A stretch of 51,880 bases of DNA from a virus. The notes below the pieces were generated by a model, which ran no database searches, was not told the origin of the DNA, and saw nothing but the letters and a program-made list of their open reading frames with translations. A program made the position numbers and the translations under genes. Below, piece by piece: positions 23,501 through 28,886 of the stretch. The DNA is taken from positions 1 through 51,880 of IMG/VR virus record IMGVR_UViG_3300044712_000960, one strand, 5' to 3'. How positions within the stretch are numbered: position 1 is the first letter of the stretch; every line of letters starts with the position of its first letter.

Positions 23501-24564
23501 GGTGGGGGAGTGATGGGCGGTTCATTGGGCGCTTCTCGAAACGTCCCTACAGGTTGTGTTTCCCCTTCGACCTTCAACCCTCCACCTTCAACCTGGTTTT
23601 CTATTATCTCCCCGGTCTCCGGGTCGTACTGTTCGCCATCTGCCGTTGCCGGGGCTTGCACTTCTCCTGACTTTGACTTCTCTTGCGCTTTCACCTGCGC
23701 ATTATTTACAACCGCTCCGACTCCGCCGCCAAAACCGCCGATGGGTGCCATACCCATTGCTGTCGATGCTGCCGTATTCAGATATTCGCTTTTCGCTTCC
23801 GGACTCCACAACTCCTTTGAAGCGCCGAAACGCTCAAAGGCCGTCTGTAAAGTCTCAGTCGGCACTTCCTCCAGCGTCTGTACCCCGGCGTTCTTAACAA
23901 TCGCTTTTAATACGTCCTGGTGCTTAAGCCCCTGTTCGATTGCCTTGCCCTGAAGCGCCTTGAGTATTCCAGTACGGCTCAACAGATGGGCCGTGGGCAT
24001 AACATCAAGCGCGGCTGCGGGGACCGCCCCGGCAACTGCCCGGCCGATGTTCTTTTCCCCTTCTGGCTGGTCGTTGTAAATACTCCCCATCTCCTGTGAC
24101 AGTGTGTGGGCTGCGATGGCAGGCACCCCGCCGACGGCTCCCCCAACCACGGCAGCCGCCATCTGAGGTAGAAACTCGCCTGTAGCCCTGGCGCCGTACC
24201 GCATTATGTCGCCGATTCCCTCCACGTTCTCGATTGAGGGGGCGGAACTCACATTCTGCGCTGCTTTTTCATTCCAGTAATCGGCGGTAGTTTTGCCGAT
24301 CTCAGATATCGGCTCTATGCCTGTAACATCGCCTATAGCCCGGATTGCCCCGCCAAGACCAGCCGACATCTGCTGGTAACCACGGGTGACGCCATGGCCA
24401 AATTCCTCAAGGACGCCCATCTGAGACGGGACATTAAGCCTTTCATTCGACTGCCTGACAAACTCATCGGCTCCGCCGTCATAGCCAATCGGCTGGACAG
24501 TCTTAGGTTTTCTGGCCTCTATGTCGGCGGAAACCTTCGCCTGGATATCCTCGAAAAGTCCCAT
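11563..24564 (-). CDS. Giant polyvalent virion protein, ~4,333 aa
   Basis: This single frame encodes a very large multi-domain protein of the 'polyvalent' class, likely packaged and ejected with DNA. Visible parts, N to C (approximate residues), are: a Gly/Ala hydrophobic membrane-active region (120-165); a disordered region (330-1130) holding five palindromic-repeat peptides; an LPD1-like metallopeptidase with HEWFH (1677); a RadC/JAB-like domain with HNHPSGD (2183); a barnase/EndoU-like (PBECR/MuF-type) domain (2490-2625); an ADP-ribosyltransferase-like domain (WHGSPHDFDKF ... GIKYLD, 2935-3170); a coiled coil (3480-3585); and an LPD38-like C-terminal region with a hydrophobic helix near 4065. 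ATG 24564, with GGAG upstream and one base past the previous stop, is preferred over 24591. Domain names are by motif recall. Confidence 0.85.
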   Translation of the reverse strand: MGLFEDIQAKVSADIEARKPKTVQPIGYDGGADEFVRQSNERLNVPSQMGVLEEFGHGVTRGYQQMSAGLGGAIRAIGDVTGIEPISEIGKTTADYWNEKAAQNVSSAPSIENVEGIGDIMRYGARATGEFLPQMAAAVVGGAVGGVPAIAAHTLSQEMGSIYNDQPEGEKNIGRAVAGAVPAAALDVMPTAHLLSRTGILKALQGKAIEQGLKHQDVLKAIVKNAGVQTLEEVPTETLQTAFERFGASKELWSPEAKSEYLNTAASTAMGMAPIGGFGGGVGAVVNNAQVKAQEKSKSGEVQAPATADGEQYDPETGEIIENQVEGGGLKVEGETQPVGTFREAPNEPPITPPPITANPLVEAARAGGTLSRALVENGMGDVAPIADVGAQRVAPELSEALAWAKGKPGMMRVTNESPESYNKRVLDQYTKYKALPASNQQPIKEVVPNAEEASAETGRQETGREGLLEKQGEGGRLKVEGEIGPKYANERMVNPQTGEIKYIKPEDVANHFNAGWRPVGAQQVAPSIEGAANEGKTGKTGTVPAKGEATPQTVSQVQGLDGRESGELPQVRPANVESAGTMDNVGTRTPLPSFNVIGKHPDGKETTYRVQATDANSAMLEADRLNPGFDSHSATEITTKPEGQKSPSTVNRQPLTLKSKVNPEKDDIAQAIAKLGGIDRADAERQWGTSILQSPEWSKKSRWGNPVFRRNNGVTIDKMAEALAGHGYLPTDENGKADVRALEDMLDRYSRGEKVEAATKSSYDAEAEALEKEYLARFEDLTDDDLNEISYWDFAQDEQNIIEEIYDAAPDFEGLTPEEAEARYNEYAESIMEEINELTGKTKIDESPAGETQEGGEGGTGVVEEAAGEETAGGRETAADEIPGHSLGNPPHPPFAKGGDVGALREAPRSAPHFKGAAAYPGSPDKLAINEEVRVTAKEAQEIADYFDKGRLHRLTHRDYFGSGVDHGNPKYGHRFRFQSSPVRGITSFSINGDDLITSVKDEAAQGDGVLYAIRPEDIGGEFVVVRKSDNSVFLYSNSPVDTGKAEVIAHGLALKAKHEALQNKVDRVYELDMEDESDIQQGEAEEETEVGAIREAPEKIPTEPEKTGAQISPVEGEKTETKGKPLPQKDVRKERIKAFKEKYGYVEAGDQEPATSDQEKRKSKFTETRRKHLETKLLEAKDKKEIARLQKALEGLKKETAPAFPEFDNVRENMERKTREKGILTDENYPEYRKLAQAVAAVEGKDSVRPEDAAEAIQYIQANREDWRSGYEGEYLPPDYYARKKMVFDKAGIPLAPMDRVLWSDLSEQQRRNALHSLFPEMDEEGRLALSDHVERRMPYWTDEEAPREVKPKGIKNQDKPLVTGFTTKPTGFPDGTWYVIDPEGEVWRGDKAYGEMPPRFKTAEAAKAKAQKLSAKIEDFGEKIGGARKDTSERGYTKSGKAKEEETAEPWRKKYVAMEKVDGSGWIIGKAGDSFGISARNSQIFATQEEAEAAIPVFAVAEKHFAQRNQDDTYSIYKKTGERKRLKVVNMDFVSREEAMKYMATHAVELLNQKTSFGEEILPAPELAQRKGPERRKGPATPEMFMETFAPRGIEFGNWNNQEERQQVMNHAYDGLLDLAEVLGVPPKALMLNGDLAIAFGARGQGLVGAKAHYELDYGVINLTKMKGAGSLAHEWFHALDHYLGRLDTKAKSEKEQNKRGDMVYPESSPSRNFLSHGESYKSKARPELLAAYKNIIETMYKKAEQYVEDTEKADKFVGTAREELRKQLDGIRNDLARDNTSYSKAKGGYRISDKGLKPASAEQLAEFDRLADILVEGGGLETSFRYNNQEAEKPETKPAGMKRAAFGRLMSGRHSNDTLDAISAIYKAVRNRSGFAKEGHGPLDRLRSYMSLYAARLKMFEDAKSGTEKTKKVPTLFAMEAKKMDQARSGDYWSEPHEMAARAFAAYVEDKVAEAGGQSDFLVYHAHGGILLPMIDGFVARPYPEGKEREAINGAMQKFVDALKTEETEKGIKIFEPGTVYGIIDKGETSYEIQTVSDGEGKPESSVKEEHGDLDRAGRVREQLALFTPAESETPAQEVADEIKSKQPALYAKAEKFATGVMRSAITRIKTAADAAHIALPLADMAQEHMIAIVTDQKGKVLGVVQHTTGALNQSIVHPRDLLGVCHDFPGAAAVWLAHNHPSGDPTSSPEDRMMTERVEKAVAGSGLELKGHIIVGKDGVLLLNEGGWGENVAPAEGERKRSIPTYQRRILEIASDRPRLTSPEMLKEYLKQEKINESGLLFVDGKNRPTTFLPMTEAEMSKLKTGQADTGSSRIMRTFHETNSVSMIAIVDGVDSGRPAVSNIASFGNVLGVKVLDGISLADGESMVRRGVMPAGADVFYSNPMLDPAVIVKELAGLAGNIKAAMPKLVELGRYVKEQGAVKFDEFVQRMKQHLQELWQAFKPYMLNVWTKLQEERGSVSIIVKKDIEGWKEQIQKANNGTIPRTQPLVVGHTPKVLKDLRIKADVVAMTQRILEKVLTGKWGNREPISIEEIERLPQYLHDPVAIYEASGEQNEGALTVITDMKNTTGKPVLVGIWPDQPHGRALVNFVATAYGNEELTTKMKEWEEKGLRLYPKNKPLADMTSRIAMSRSERSAKGSDNIKPQSDENVKFVLREKVPQWDAMDLSHGDVMEYYGLPDDDYGGAGTLTSLSQLKTLGIFDKKNLAITDQTPATYPQFAASKNKQLMGLKASTVEDAFRPIYDNLKNAPPWQVVQSVEDLPKTVLTEAEKRGILRSNLQAVYIGNKVYYVADSFRSVDEAKQIILEEVVVHHGLRGIMDKSAYERNMLQAALWYANKNTTAWKEIGSLYKLDLKSREGCIEAAEEMLGRDAREGKDSTVLSRVIAAVKEFLRKIGLNVNYGEAEIREIIGKARRFVEGREAPAGNMEVRYAAAWHGSPHDFDKFSASAIGTGEGAQAYGHGLYFAGKREVAEYYRDKFNHNIMVMPDGKELKRGDSVAWLYPEAPLSWRTVVQDVLDHGADENALKHRTRQNYEAMRYGATGQRLKKARELMAAWRQLQAAPIQFKKNESAKIYHVELAPKEDEYLLWDKPLSEQSEKVKEAINNLPHYDRSLTGERLYESLASEFRSKGGQEYVSSLMHSLGIRGIKYLDGTSRDKGEGNYNYVIFSDDDVTISAKFALAQNLADYTEHFDGAKTWEGLKRLINPFDWSRLKKSAEEITPTGIQNGAAHFLRNPFFAAEADENKRPFVDTGIEREETKLDHMLKFFGWKGNREETPNVMERLKKTYTQWETSDRTTEWGRIVDRFQKLSVKDRKGVDLLLYRGDVDGKVFPDYESVKGDSRFAGVSEAAFNVYKEVRNHIDTTVADAIEQISRQFMVEAGTPADVIEKHISDYRRELRKHKGWLPRNHGQGDRQVNVYHVINSMKWRQNHYKDKSVYVLPYYPGAELADKIKSSAEFRGLKYWQDSRGRQYVSTDGDPYENIRKELKDLRSKLKVVRLPKKDRDAFAFDIEQKNKEIKALKEKLAGRLKKEEKEKVLADIERKTDEIAKKVAEYKQFSKEEKERIKKEIAEREEILPGMAYRSPKEHLESFRKHYDQFFDRYYRDRLLLIHDLKEQIRQAKEDRESATVIGQLEQELAKLGDGRIKVKVYMRLNETKRRADKHLAEVKADLKKFIPESHIDGERYEVSSKFADQLTEDMYGDMRNDFAMEQAQLHAIEYASKRGDITKKEAAEMRNAILRTTAETLMARGSGAHQIRRANYLIEGYDKENTPQIYHDYMTGAAGMLSKARYAHDQFENFRMAKPEVKPWAYDYIKSNLRNMGYADSVSGNLRAVASFMYLGFKVSSMVINATQPWTLGVAELGRHTKRSAVYAIGKAQKDILSGKRAKKEGDSGLTEEEFRLFNSKIFKLQEMETAVHEMSGTMAGTTGKTSRFFRTLTDKALAPFQEVELLNRKTMILAAYRTFVADGISEANLLYDGRPLPEKAMNEIHMTAMEKALDVNRAVNFEMSRANLPVWVQDHPIMGRLPYALQSFMWNNWNWIYNRLTSGQKEDMKALIRYAAAMAIIGGAAALPGWDELDKLYQKLFGRSPKLDLKEWTGRYAKEYGTVGEMVNGFAWHGLASAGGVNISNAIRLQIPIVSPILSGETLPEAGGGVFTGLVQKGIRAGTAASRGDIYRTAESLAPEFIAGGMRAYRMATEGATTGTGKVLFDEHGKPLKMTPGEAATRMLGFQPSEISERSEITNTAKGLATFWKGERDDLLTKLRLSAPGEERRKAMLEIIRFNTRLRSSQVDGLISPIKTESIKRALTAKPDKKKMGFEQKFLD
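21268..21291 (-). repeat. In-frame palindromic repeat (VGAIREAP)
   Basis: On the minus strand this is a GTAGGGGCGATTCGAGAAGC-type palindrome inside the giant gene, in the same frame as all other copies. Confidence 0.75.
21838..21861 (-). repeat. In-frame palindromic repeat (VGALREAP), composite partner
   Basis: A perfect palindromic core GGGCGCTTCTCGAAGCGCCC ends at a TAC. It directly abuts the PPFAKGG-type repeat at 21862-21900, giving a composite insertion translated as PPFAKGGDVGALREAP within the giant protein. Confidence 0.8.
21862..21900. repeat. PPFAKGG-type palindromic repeat, copy 3 (intragenic)
   Basis: The sequence CCCCCCCTTTGGCAAAGGGG with a G-rich tail is in frame within the giant gene. 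Same family as 868-904 and 2390-2427. Confidence 0.8.
22570..22632. repeat. GGTTGAAGGT-type repeat cluster, copy 1
   Basis: Tandem variants of GGTTGACGGTTGAAGGT lie within the giant gene. Related EGGGLKVEGE-encoding units lie at 23112-23158 and 23560-23606. Confidence 0.55.
22984..23007 (-). repeat. In-frame palindromic repeat (VGAQQVAP)
   Basis: The palindromic GGGCGCAACTTGTTGCGCCC plus CTAC lies in the giant gene, in the same phase as its relatives. Confidence 0.8.
23112..23158 (-). repeat. EGGxLKVEGE-encoding repeat, copy 2
   Basis: The minus strand encodes EKQGEGGRLKVEGE in the giant protein. It is nearly the same as the copy at 23560-23606 (ENQVEGGGLKVEGE). Confidence 0.65.
23377..23400 (-). 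repeat. In-frame palindromic repeat (VGAQRVAP)
   Basis: The perfect palindrome GGGCGCAACGCGTTGCGCCC plus CTAC lies in the giant gene. Confidence 0.8.
23527..23550 (-). repeat. In-frame palindromic repeat (VGTFREAP)
   Basis: A degenerate copy (GGGCGCTTCTCGAAACGTCC, then CTAC) lies in the giant gene, about 130 bp from the previous copy. Confidence 0.7.
23560..23606 (-). repeat. EGGxLKVEGE-encoding repeat, copy 3
   Basis: It encodes ENQVEGGGLKVEGE immediately downstream (in protein order, upstream) of a VGTFREAP palindrome, again a composite of two repeat families. Confidence 0.65.
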
Positions 24565-24565
24565 A

Positions 24566-25774
24566 TCACGACTCCAAAAGGGGTTTTTCATTCCCCTTCA
24601 CTAAAAGCCCCATCTGCTTTAACTGCTCTTCCGTCGCCGTCCTCTCCCGGTCGAAGGCGTCAAAGTCAATATCGCCCGCCTGGTGGCGTTTGTAGAGGTC
24701 ACTCATATGCTGTGTTATTTTCCGCAACTCCCCGGCCCTCTCTTTCGGGATATATCCTGTCACCGAGAAGGGCTGGATCTTCTTATCCACGGTTTTCTGA
24801 TAGGTCCAGTTTACCGGGTGGGCGTTGCCGTTGTTTTTCAACTCCTCCCAGTTGGTGAGAAGCTCGGCGGTGTATGGGTCCTTCGTGGTCTGCATGAACT
24901 TGGCCATAAGTTCAGACCTGTTGAACTGGTTCTTTACCGGGTTCGCGGCTAAAGCCCTCTCTTTCTCCGCCTCGGAAAGGGATTTGGTTATCCCCGCCTT
25001 GGCGATGTCAGGAGCCAATCCCGTCTGCGTTTCGATCTGTTTTGCCTGAGCTGCGGACACCGGAGCTTCAATGGCCAGCCTGCCTCGGATATATTCCCCC
25101 TGGTTTTCCGCATGGGCAAACTGCGCGGCTTGTGCGGCCATGGCGGCATCCCACTTGTCCGGGTCATCATCATAACCGGCCGGCACATAACCCATCTTAC
25201 GGGCAATCGCTGCCCTGCGCGAACCAAGAGCACTCCCATCCTCCAGGAAGCTCCACTTGTCGCCGCCGATGGGGGGAACGCCCGCCGGTCCGCTCGGCAT
25301 GATCGTGGCGGAGCCGTTGCCGGGCATGACGTATCCACCGCGGCTCTTAAGCGGATCGTTTGCCCCGCCGATATCCTGGTAGTTGATCCTTTTGCCGTCA
25401 ACAACGGCAAAGCCGCTGCCTTTATCAGCAATACCGGGCGCTTCACGAAGCGCCCCTACATTTTGTGGCGGCTCAATCACCGGTATCTTGTCCGTCGCGT
25501 TGGTCAGCGGTTTACGGATCGTAGGGGGAGGCGTCTGTATGACATCAGGTGCCTTATTCGCTGTCTGCTGAGGGGCCGGAGCGGGGGCGATGGGCGGAGG
25601 CGGCATCTTCGGATTACTGAACCCGCCCAGGGGGTGTGCCTGCTGTTTCGGCAGCATATTGGCCGGGGCTATTCCCGAGTTCCAATTATAATTATTCGTC
25701 GGGATCGGGTTGTCAAAATTCACCGGAGCTCCGGTATTTGTCGGCCATCCTATTGGTTGCGCTGTCTTTGCCAT
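24566..25774 (-). CDS. Virion-associated protein with GYVPA motif and repeat insertion
   Basis: The 402-residue protein has a Pro/Ala/Asn-rich disordered N-terminal third that carries a VGALREAP palindrome (about residue 106). The motif DGSALGSRRAAIARKMGYVP lies at about 178-198, followed by a helical C-terminal half. The motif is shared with the secreted protein at 6799-7131. It lies directly upstream of the giant polyvalent gene, overlapping its preferred ribosome binding site. Probably a minor virion or ejection protein. Confidence 0.65.
   Translation of the reverse strand: MAKTAQPIGWPTNTGAPVNFDNPIPTNNYNWNSGIAPANMLPKQQAHPLGGFSNPKMPPPPIAPAPAPQQTANKAPDVIQTPPPTIRKPLTNATDKIPVIEPPQNVGALREAPGIADKGSGFAVVDGKRINYQDIGGANDPLKSRGGYVMPGNGSATIMPSGPAGVPPIGGDKWSFLEDGSALGSRRAAIARKMGYVPAGYDDDPDKWDAAMAAQAAQFAHAENQGEYIRGRLAIEAPVSAAQAKQIETQTGLAPDIAKAGITKSLSEAEKERALAANPVKNQFNRSELMAKFMQTTKDPYTAELLTNWEELKNNGNAHPVNWTYQKTVDKKIQPFSVTGYIPKERAGELRKITQHMSDLYKRHQAGDIDFDAFDRERTATEEQLKQMGLLVKGNEKPLLES
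25436..25459 (-). repeat. In-frame palindromic repeat (VGALREAP) in 24566-25774 gene
   Basis: The palindrome GGGCGCTTCACGAAGCGCCC plus CTAC, on the minus strand, is read in the VGALREAP frame as in the giant gene. Confidence 0.8.
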
Positions 25775-25798
25775 GGTCTTGCCTCCTTATCATTCACA

Positions 25799-26803
25799 TC
25801 AAGCCGTCTTTGTCGTCATAACCCCAAGCACGGAATTGGTTGACGCCTGGACTATTCCGGCAGCCGTACCCGCGAAATGCGCCGCTGCCTGTATCTGCCG
25901 CATGGTGTTGTTCCCAAAATCCTCTATGGCTCCTCGGAACCGTCCAAGGGCCTCCGTTACCTGGATATTGGCCTTCTCCAGCCTTAGTCTCTGCTCGTCA
26001 ACGGTTATTTCAGACTGAGCCTTCATGGCGTCAATGAGCGCCTTGATAGCCTCCAGTTTGCTCCGCAGAACTTCAAGCTCCGCCGCAACCTGCGCCCGGT
26101 ATTTCTCCAGGACCGCCCGTAACAGGGCCTCGTATTGCCTTATAATCAGGTCGGCGTACTTGATGGCAAAATCCATCTGGAGGTTTTCGATTGCGATTCC
26201 CTGCTGTATGCCGAATTGGAAATTCTGCCTGGCCCACTCGGTAACGAGTTTGGTGATCTCCCGGCTCTGGTTCTCCAGGTCGTACTGGTATTTCTCCATC
26301 AATTCCAGCGTGGCCGCGTTTGTCTGGATGTTGGCGTATTTGAAGCCCCGCCCGGAGGTCTGCGCCGCTATGACATCCAGGGCATCGGAAAGAGCCCTGG
26401 TCTTGCGCTCCTTGTCCGCGTCAAAAATGGCATCCTGGAACGTCTGATCGGGAATCCCCATGGAGTTGACATAAGCCATAAGGGCCGTGCTTAACGTGCC
26501 AAGGGTCGAATCCGCCCACACATGCCTCTTGTACTGGGCCATGTCGCCGGGAGCCTCCGGGAAGGGATCAATCGTGATATCCGAAATGCTCCCCATGATC
26601 TCGGCCACGGTGGGAAGGGTCGAGATGTCGATGCTCCGAAGCTCTGGAATATCGTTTATCTGGATAGGTCCGTGATAGATCGCCGTCGTACTGGACCTGG
26701 CCAACTCCTCCAGGCGATTCATCGCCGCCAGGGCTTTGTCCTTCAGGTCGCCGATCAGCCTGAAATTGCTTTCCCACATATCCGATAGTGTTGATACAGC
26801 CAT
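25799..26803 (-). CDS. Long helical virion protein
   Basis: The 334-residue product is almost entirely alpha-helical, with an extended coiled coil in the C-terminal half (about 170-300). Its architecture (short N-terminal helix, Pro-rich linker, long coiled coil with YADLIIRQYEALLRAVLEKY) parallels the 34034-35206 protein. These two are probable paralogues bracketing the tail genes. A role as internal or ejection core protein is plausible. Confidence 0.65.
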   Translation of the reverse strand: MAVSTLSDMWESNFRLIGDLKDKALAAMNRLEELARSSTTAIYHGPIQINDIPELRSIDISTLPTVAEIMGSISDITIDPFPEAPGDMAQYKRHVWADSTLGTLSTALMAYVNSMGIPDQTFQDAIFDADKERKTRALSDALDVIAAQTSGRGFKYANIQTNAATLELMEKYQYDLENQSREITKLVTEWARQNFQFGIQQGIAIENLQMDFAIKYADLIIRQYEALLRAVLEKYRAQVAAELEVLRSKLEAIKALIDAMKAQSEITVDEQRLRLEKANIQVTEALGRFRGAIEDFGNNTMRQIQAAAHFAGTAAGIVQASTNSVLGVMTTKTA

Positions 26804-26815
26804 TTGTCACCTCTC

Positions 26816-27319
26816 TTAAACCTGGTTTAATCTGGCGTATTCGCCATAAAAATTTACAGCCGCCACGTTGTAAGCAATGGCTGCCTCCCGTTCCGTGGGA
26901 AATTGGCCAAGATTTATTAATTTTGAATTTGGTTTAATATAAGCTCGCCAAGGGTTTCTTTTAGATATACTCCTACGCACTCCTTTGAACTGCGACTGCT
27001 TACCAGGACTTTTCTTTTTATTTTGCTGGTTTTGTGCATGAGTGGCTATTCTCAAATTCATTTTTCGGCAGTCGAGAGTATCCCCATTTTTATGATCTAC
27101 TTGGACTTTGGGATCATTAATGCCAAGAATATACCGATGTAGTTTTACCCTTCTTTGCCTTACATTTTTTCCTATACCGGGCAAACTTGCTAGAGCATAA
27201 AATGATTCACCATTATTCATTTTATGTTTCATGGAAAACCATTTAATCGTTGCAAGATGTGAGTAATCATCATCATCAACCAAAGCCACTTTCCCTTTTG
27301 TCAAACTTAATTCTTTCAT
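26816..27319 (-). CDS. HNH homing endonuclease with AP2 domain
   Basis: The 167-residue protein has an HNH nuclease core (LHRYILGI, then VDHKNGDTLDCRKMNLRIAT; about residues 80-120). A C-terminal AP2-type DNA-binding domain follows (FKGVRRSI, YNVAAVNFYGEYARLN). It is a stand-alone homing endonuclease inserted in the structural operon. It is clearly more AT-rich than its neighbours, consistent with recent transfer. ATG 27319 overlaps the previous gene end. The upstream in-frame start at 27358 is less likely. Confidence 0.88.
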   Translation of the reverse strand: MKELSLTKGKVALVDDDDYSHLATIKWFSMKHKMNNGESFYALASLPGIGKNVRQRRVKLHRYILGINDPKVQVDHKNGDTLDCRKMNLRIATHAQNQQNKKKSPGKQSQFKGVRRSISKRNPWRAYIKPNSKLINLGQFPTEREAAIAYNVAAVNFYGEYARLNQV

Positions 27320-27320
27320 G

Positions 27321-27584
27321 TTATCGCTCAAGGGTTGCCAGGAAATAACTTGCCCCATAAATTATAAAAAATGCCCATAGCGGCAGACCTGTCGCCAGGG
27401 TCACAACCAGAGAAATCCAGAACCCCGCGCACATCCGGCAGTCGATCATGTGCCTGAGGGGATCACCCTTATAGAGCCACGGTGTCCAGGTCTTGAACCA
27501 TCTCCTGAAACCGTAAAATATATTGCCGTTGACAAGAACCGCTGTGATTATGTAGGCCGCGAAAATGGCAGAGATCGTTATCAT
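27321..27584 (-). CDS. Membrane protein resembling DUF1360
   Basis: The 87-residue product has two or three membrane segments and a central CRMCAGFW motif, like the DUF1360 family of phage and Bacillus membrane proteins. It overlaps the previous gene by ATGA. Function unknown. Its location next to tail genes is typical of phages. Confidence 0.65.
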   Translation of the reverse strand: MITISAIFAAYIITAVLVNGNIFYGFRRWFKTWTPWLYKGDPLRHMIDCRMCAGFWISLVVTLATGLPLWAFFIIYGASYFLATLER

Positions 27585-28582
27585 ATTGTACTTACCGGGT
27601 AAAATTTGGGATTGCTGACGAACTCCGGGAATAGAGCCGCTAAATCCCCGTTTGTCAGCCCGTTGAACGTATGGCCGTCCATTGTGGCCGAATAGAACAC
27701 ATTCCCCGCCGCGTCTTGAGCGATGGAGGCCAGCGGCGAGGCTTCATGGAACACTTCCGGCTGAAATATTGCCTGGGCGTATGGCGGGGTGTCATGGAGG
27801 TAGAACGCAAAATACCTGTTGTCGGCGTCCTGTTGGTCCGCGTCCTGGTTAAGCTGGCCTATCAACCTCATCCAGTCGGTGTAATAGAAATCATCGCCAC
27901 CATCATGGCGGATTTTTACCTGGGATTCTCCGGGTTCGCCGCCATAATAGTCGTAAAAGCCATATTCAAGGACATCTGCGTCTATAGGGGTGGCAAGACT
28001 TGGGGGGAGGGGCCATATTATAATGAGCGGGTTTTCTGCGCCGTGTTCTATCCAGGACTCGGTTTCAGTGAGCAGAACGGTCCTGATACCGTTCAGGATG
28101 ATGAAATAGTTGGTCGTCCTGGTGATCTGGTGGTTTATGATCTTGAACTTGGGGAAATTGACGTTTCCCATTTCCTCCCTGAACTCCGCCGTGTCGGACC
28201 CCGAGTAACTGAATGTCTGGGACTCGATAACCTCCTTGCCGATGGCGTTGTTGTACCGGGCATCCAGAAACGATAGCTTAGTGGTCGTATAGCTGTGATT
28301 CTCGGAGATAGAGTGCTGATTTATTGACTCCTCCACGGCGCATGTGAAATACCCACCCATGCCGTTGCTCATTACAAACTTGTCGCCGGTCAGTTCCCAA
28401 CCCTCCTGAACATCTATGGAAAACGTCCGCTTATGCTCCACGATCTTTATAACGGCATCGCCAAGAGTCAGGGTAATAAGGACATCCCTGTTATGCGCCA
28501 AGTGGCTACCGCTCGTTTCCCCGGTAGGCCAGTTACGGACCTGGCCGCACTCGTAATGTTCGCCTTCGCAGGTATTCGCCAT
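27581..28582 (-). CDS. Tail-associated protein, unknown
   Basis: The 333-residue product is beta-rich with a Cys pair near the N-terminus (CEGEHYECG). It ends with an FPEFVSNPKFYP stretch. ATG 28582 follows GGGGTGAGG and overlaps the upstream stop (TAATG). It lies among probable receptor-binding tail proteins. A tail-tip or baseplate-like component is a reasonable guess. Confidence 0.55.
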   Translation of the reverse strand: MANTCEGEHYECGQVRNWPTGETSGSHLAHNRDVLITLTLGDAVIKIVEHKRTFSIDVQEGWELTGDKFVMSNGMGGYFTCAVEESINQHSISENHSYTTTKLSFLDARYNNAIGKEVIESQTFSYSGSDTAEFREEMGNVNFPKFKIINHQITRTTNYFIILNGIRTVLLTETESWIEHGAENPLIIIWPLPPSLATPIDADVLEYGFYDYYGGEPGESQVKIRHDGGDDFYYTDWMRLIGQLNQDADQQDADNRYFAFYLHDTPPYAQAIFQPEVFHEASPLASIAQDAAGNVFYSATMDGHTFNGLTNGDLAALFPEFVSNPKFYPVSTI

Positions 28583-28878
28583 TACCTCACCCCGCCGCCT
28601 CCACAACAGCCCGTTTTCTGAGAGACACGGTTATTCACCTTCCTGACCTGACCGATCAGAACATCATCCCTCGAATCGTCAATCAACCTTCGGTATGCCT
28701 CCGCCTCCGGCAATTCGGGGTACATGGTCTTTGCCGTCATTACCATGCCTAGCTTCTGAGCGTATTCCATCAGCGGCATCGCCGGTAAACCCTCCTCGCC
28801 GCAACGGTCTTTGAAAGCACGGTAATCAAAAGGTTCCACCATCGCCAGTTTCAGTCGCGCACCATCATTATTCAACAT
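28582..28878 (-). CDS. Small tail-module protein with CCGGGG C-terminus
   Basis: The 98-residue helical product begins MLNNDGARLKLAMVEPF and ends KTGCCGGGGVR. AGGAACGATC precedes ATG 28878. It is translationally coupled to the next gene. Proteins with such CCG-rich tails occur next to tail fibres in other phages, without known role. Confidence 0.55.
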   Translation of the reverse strand: MLNNDGARLKLAMVEPFDYRAFKDRCGEEGLPAMPLMEYAQKLGMVMTAKTMYPELPEAEAYRRLIDDSRDDVLIGQVRKVNNRVSQKTGCCGGGGVR

Positions 28879-28886
28879 GATCGTTC

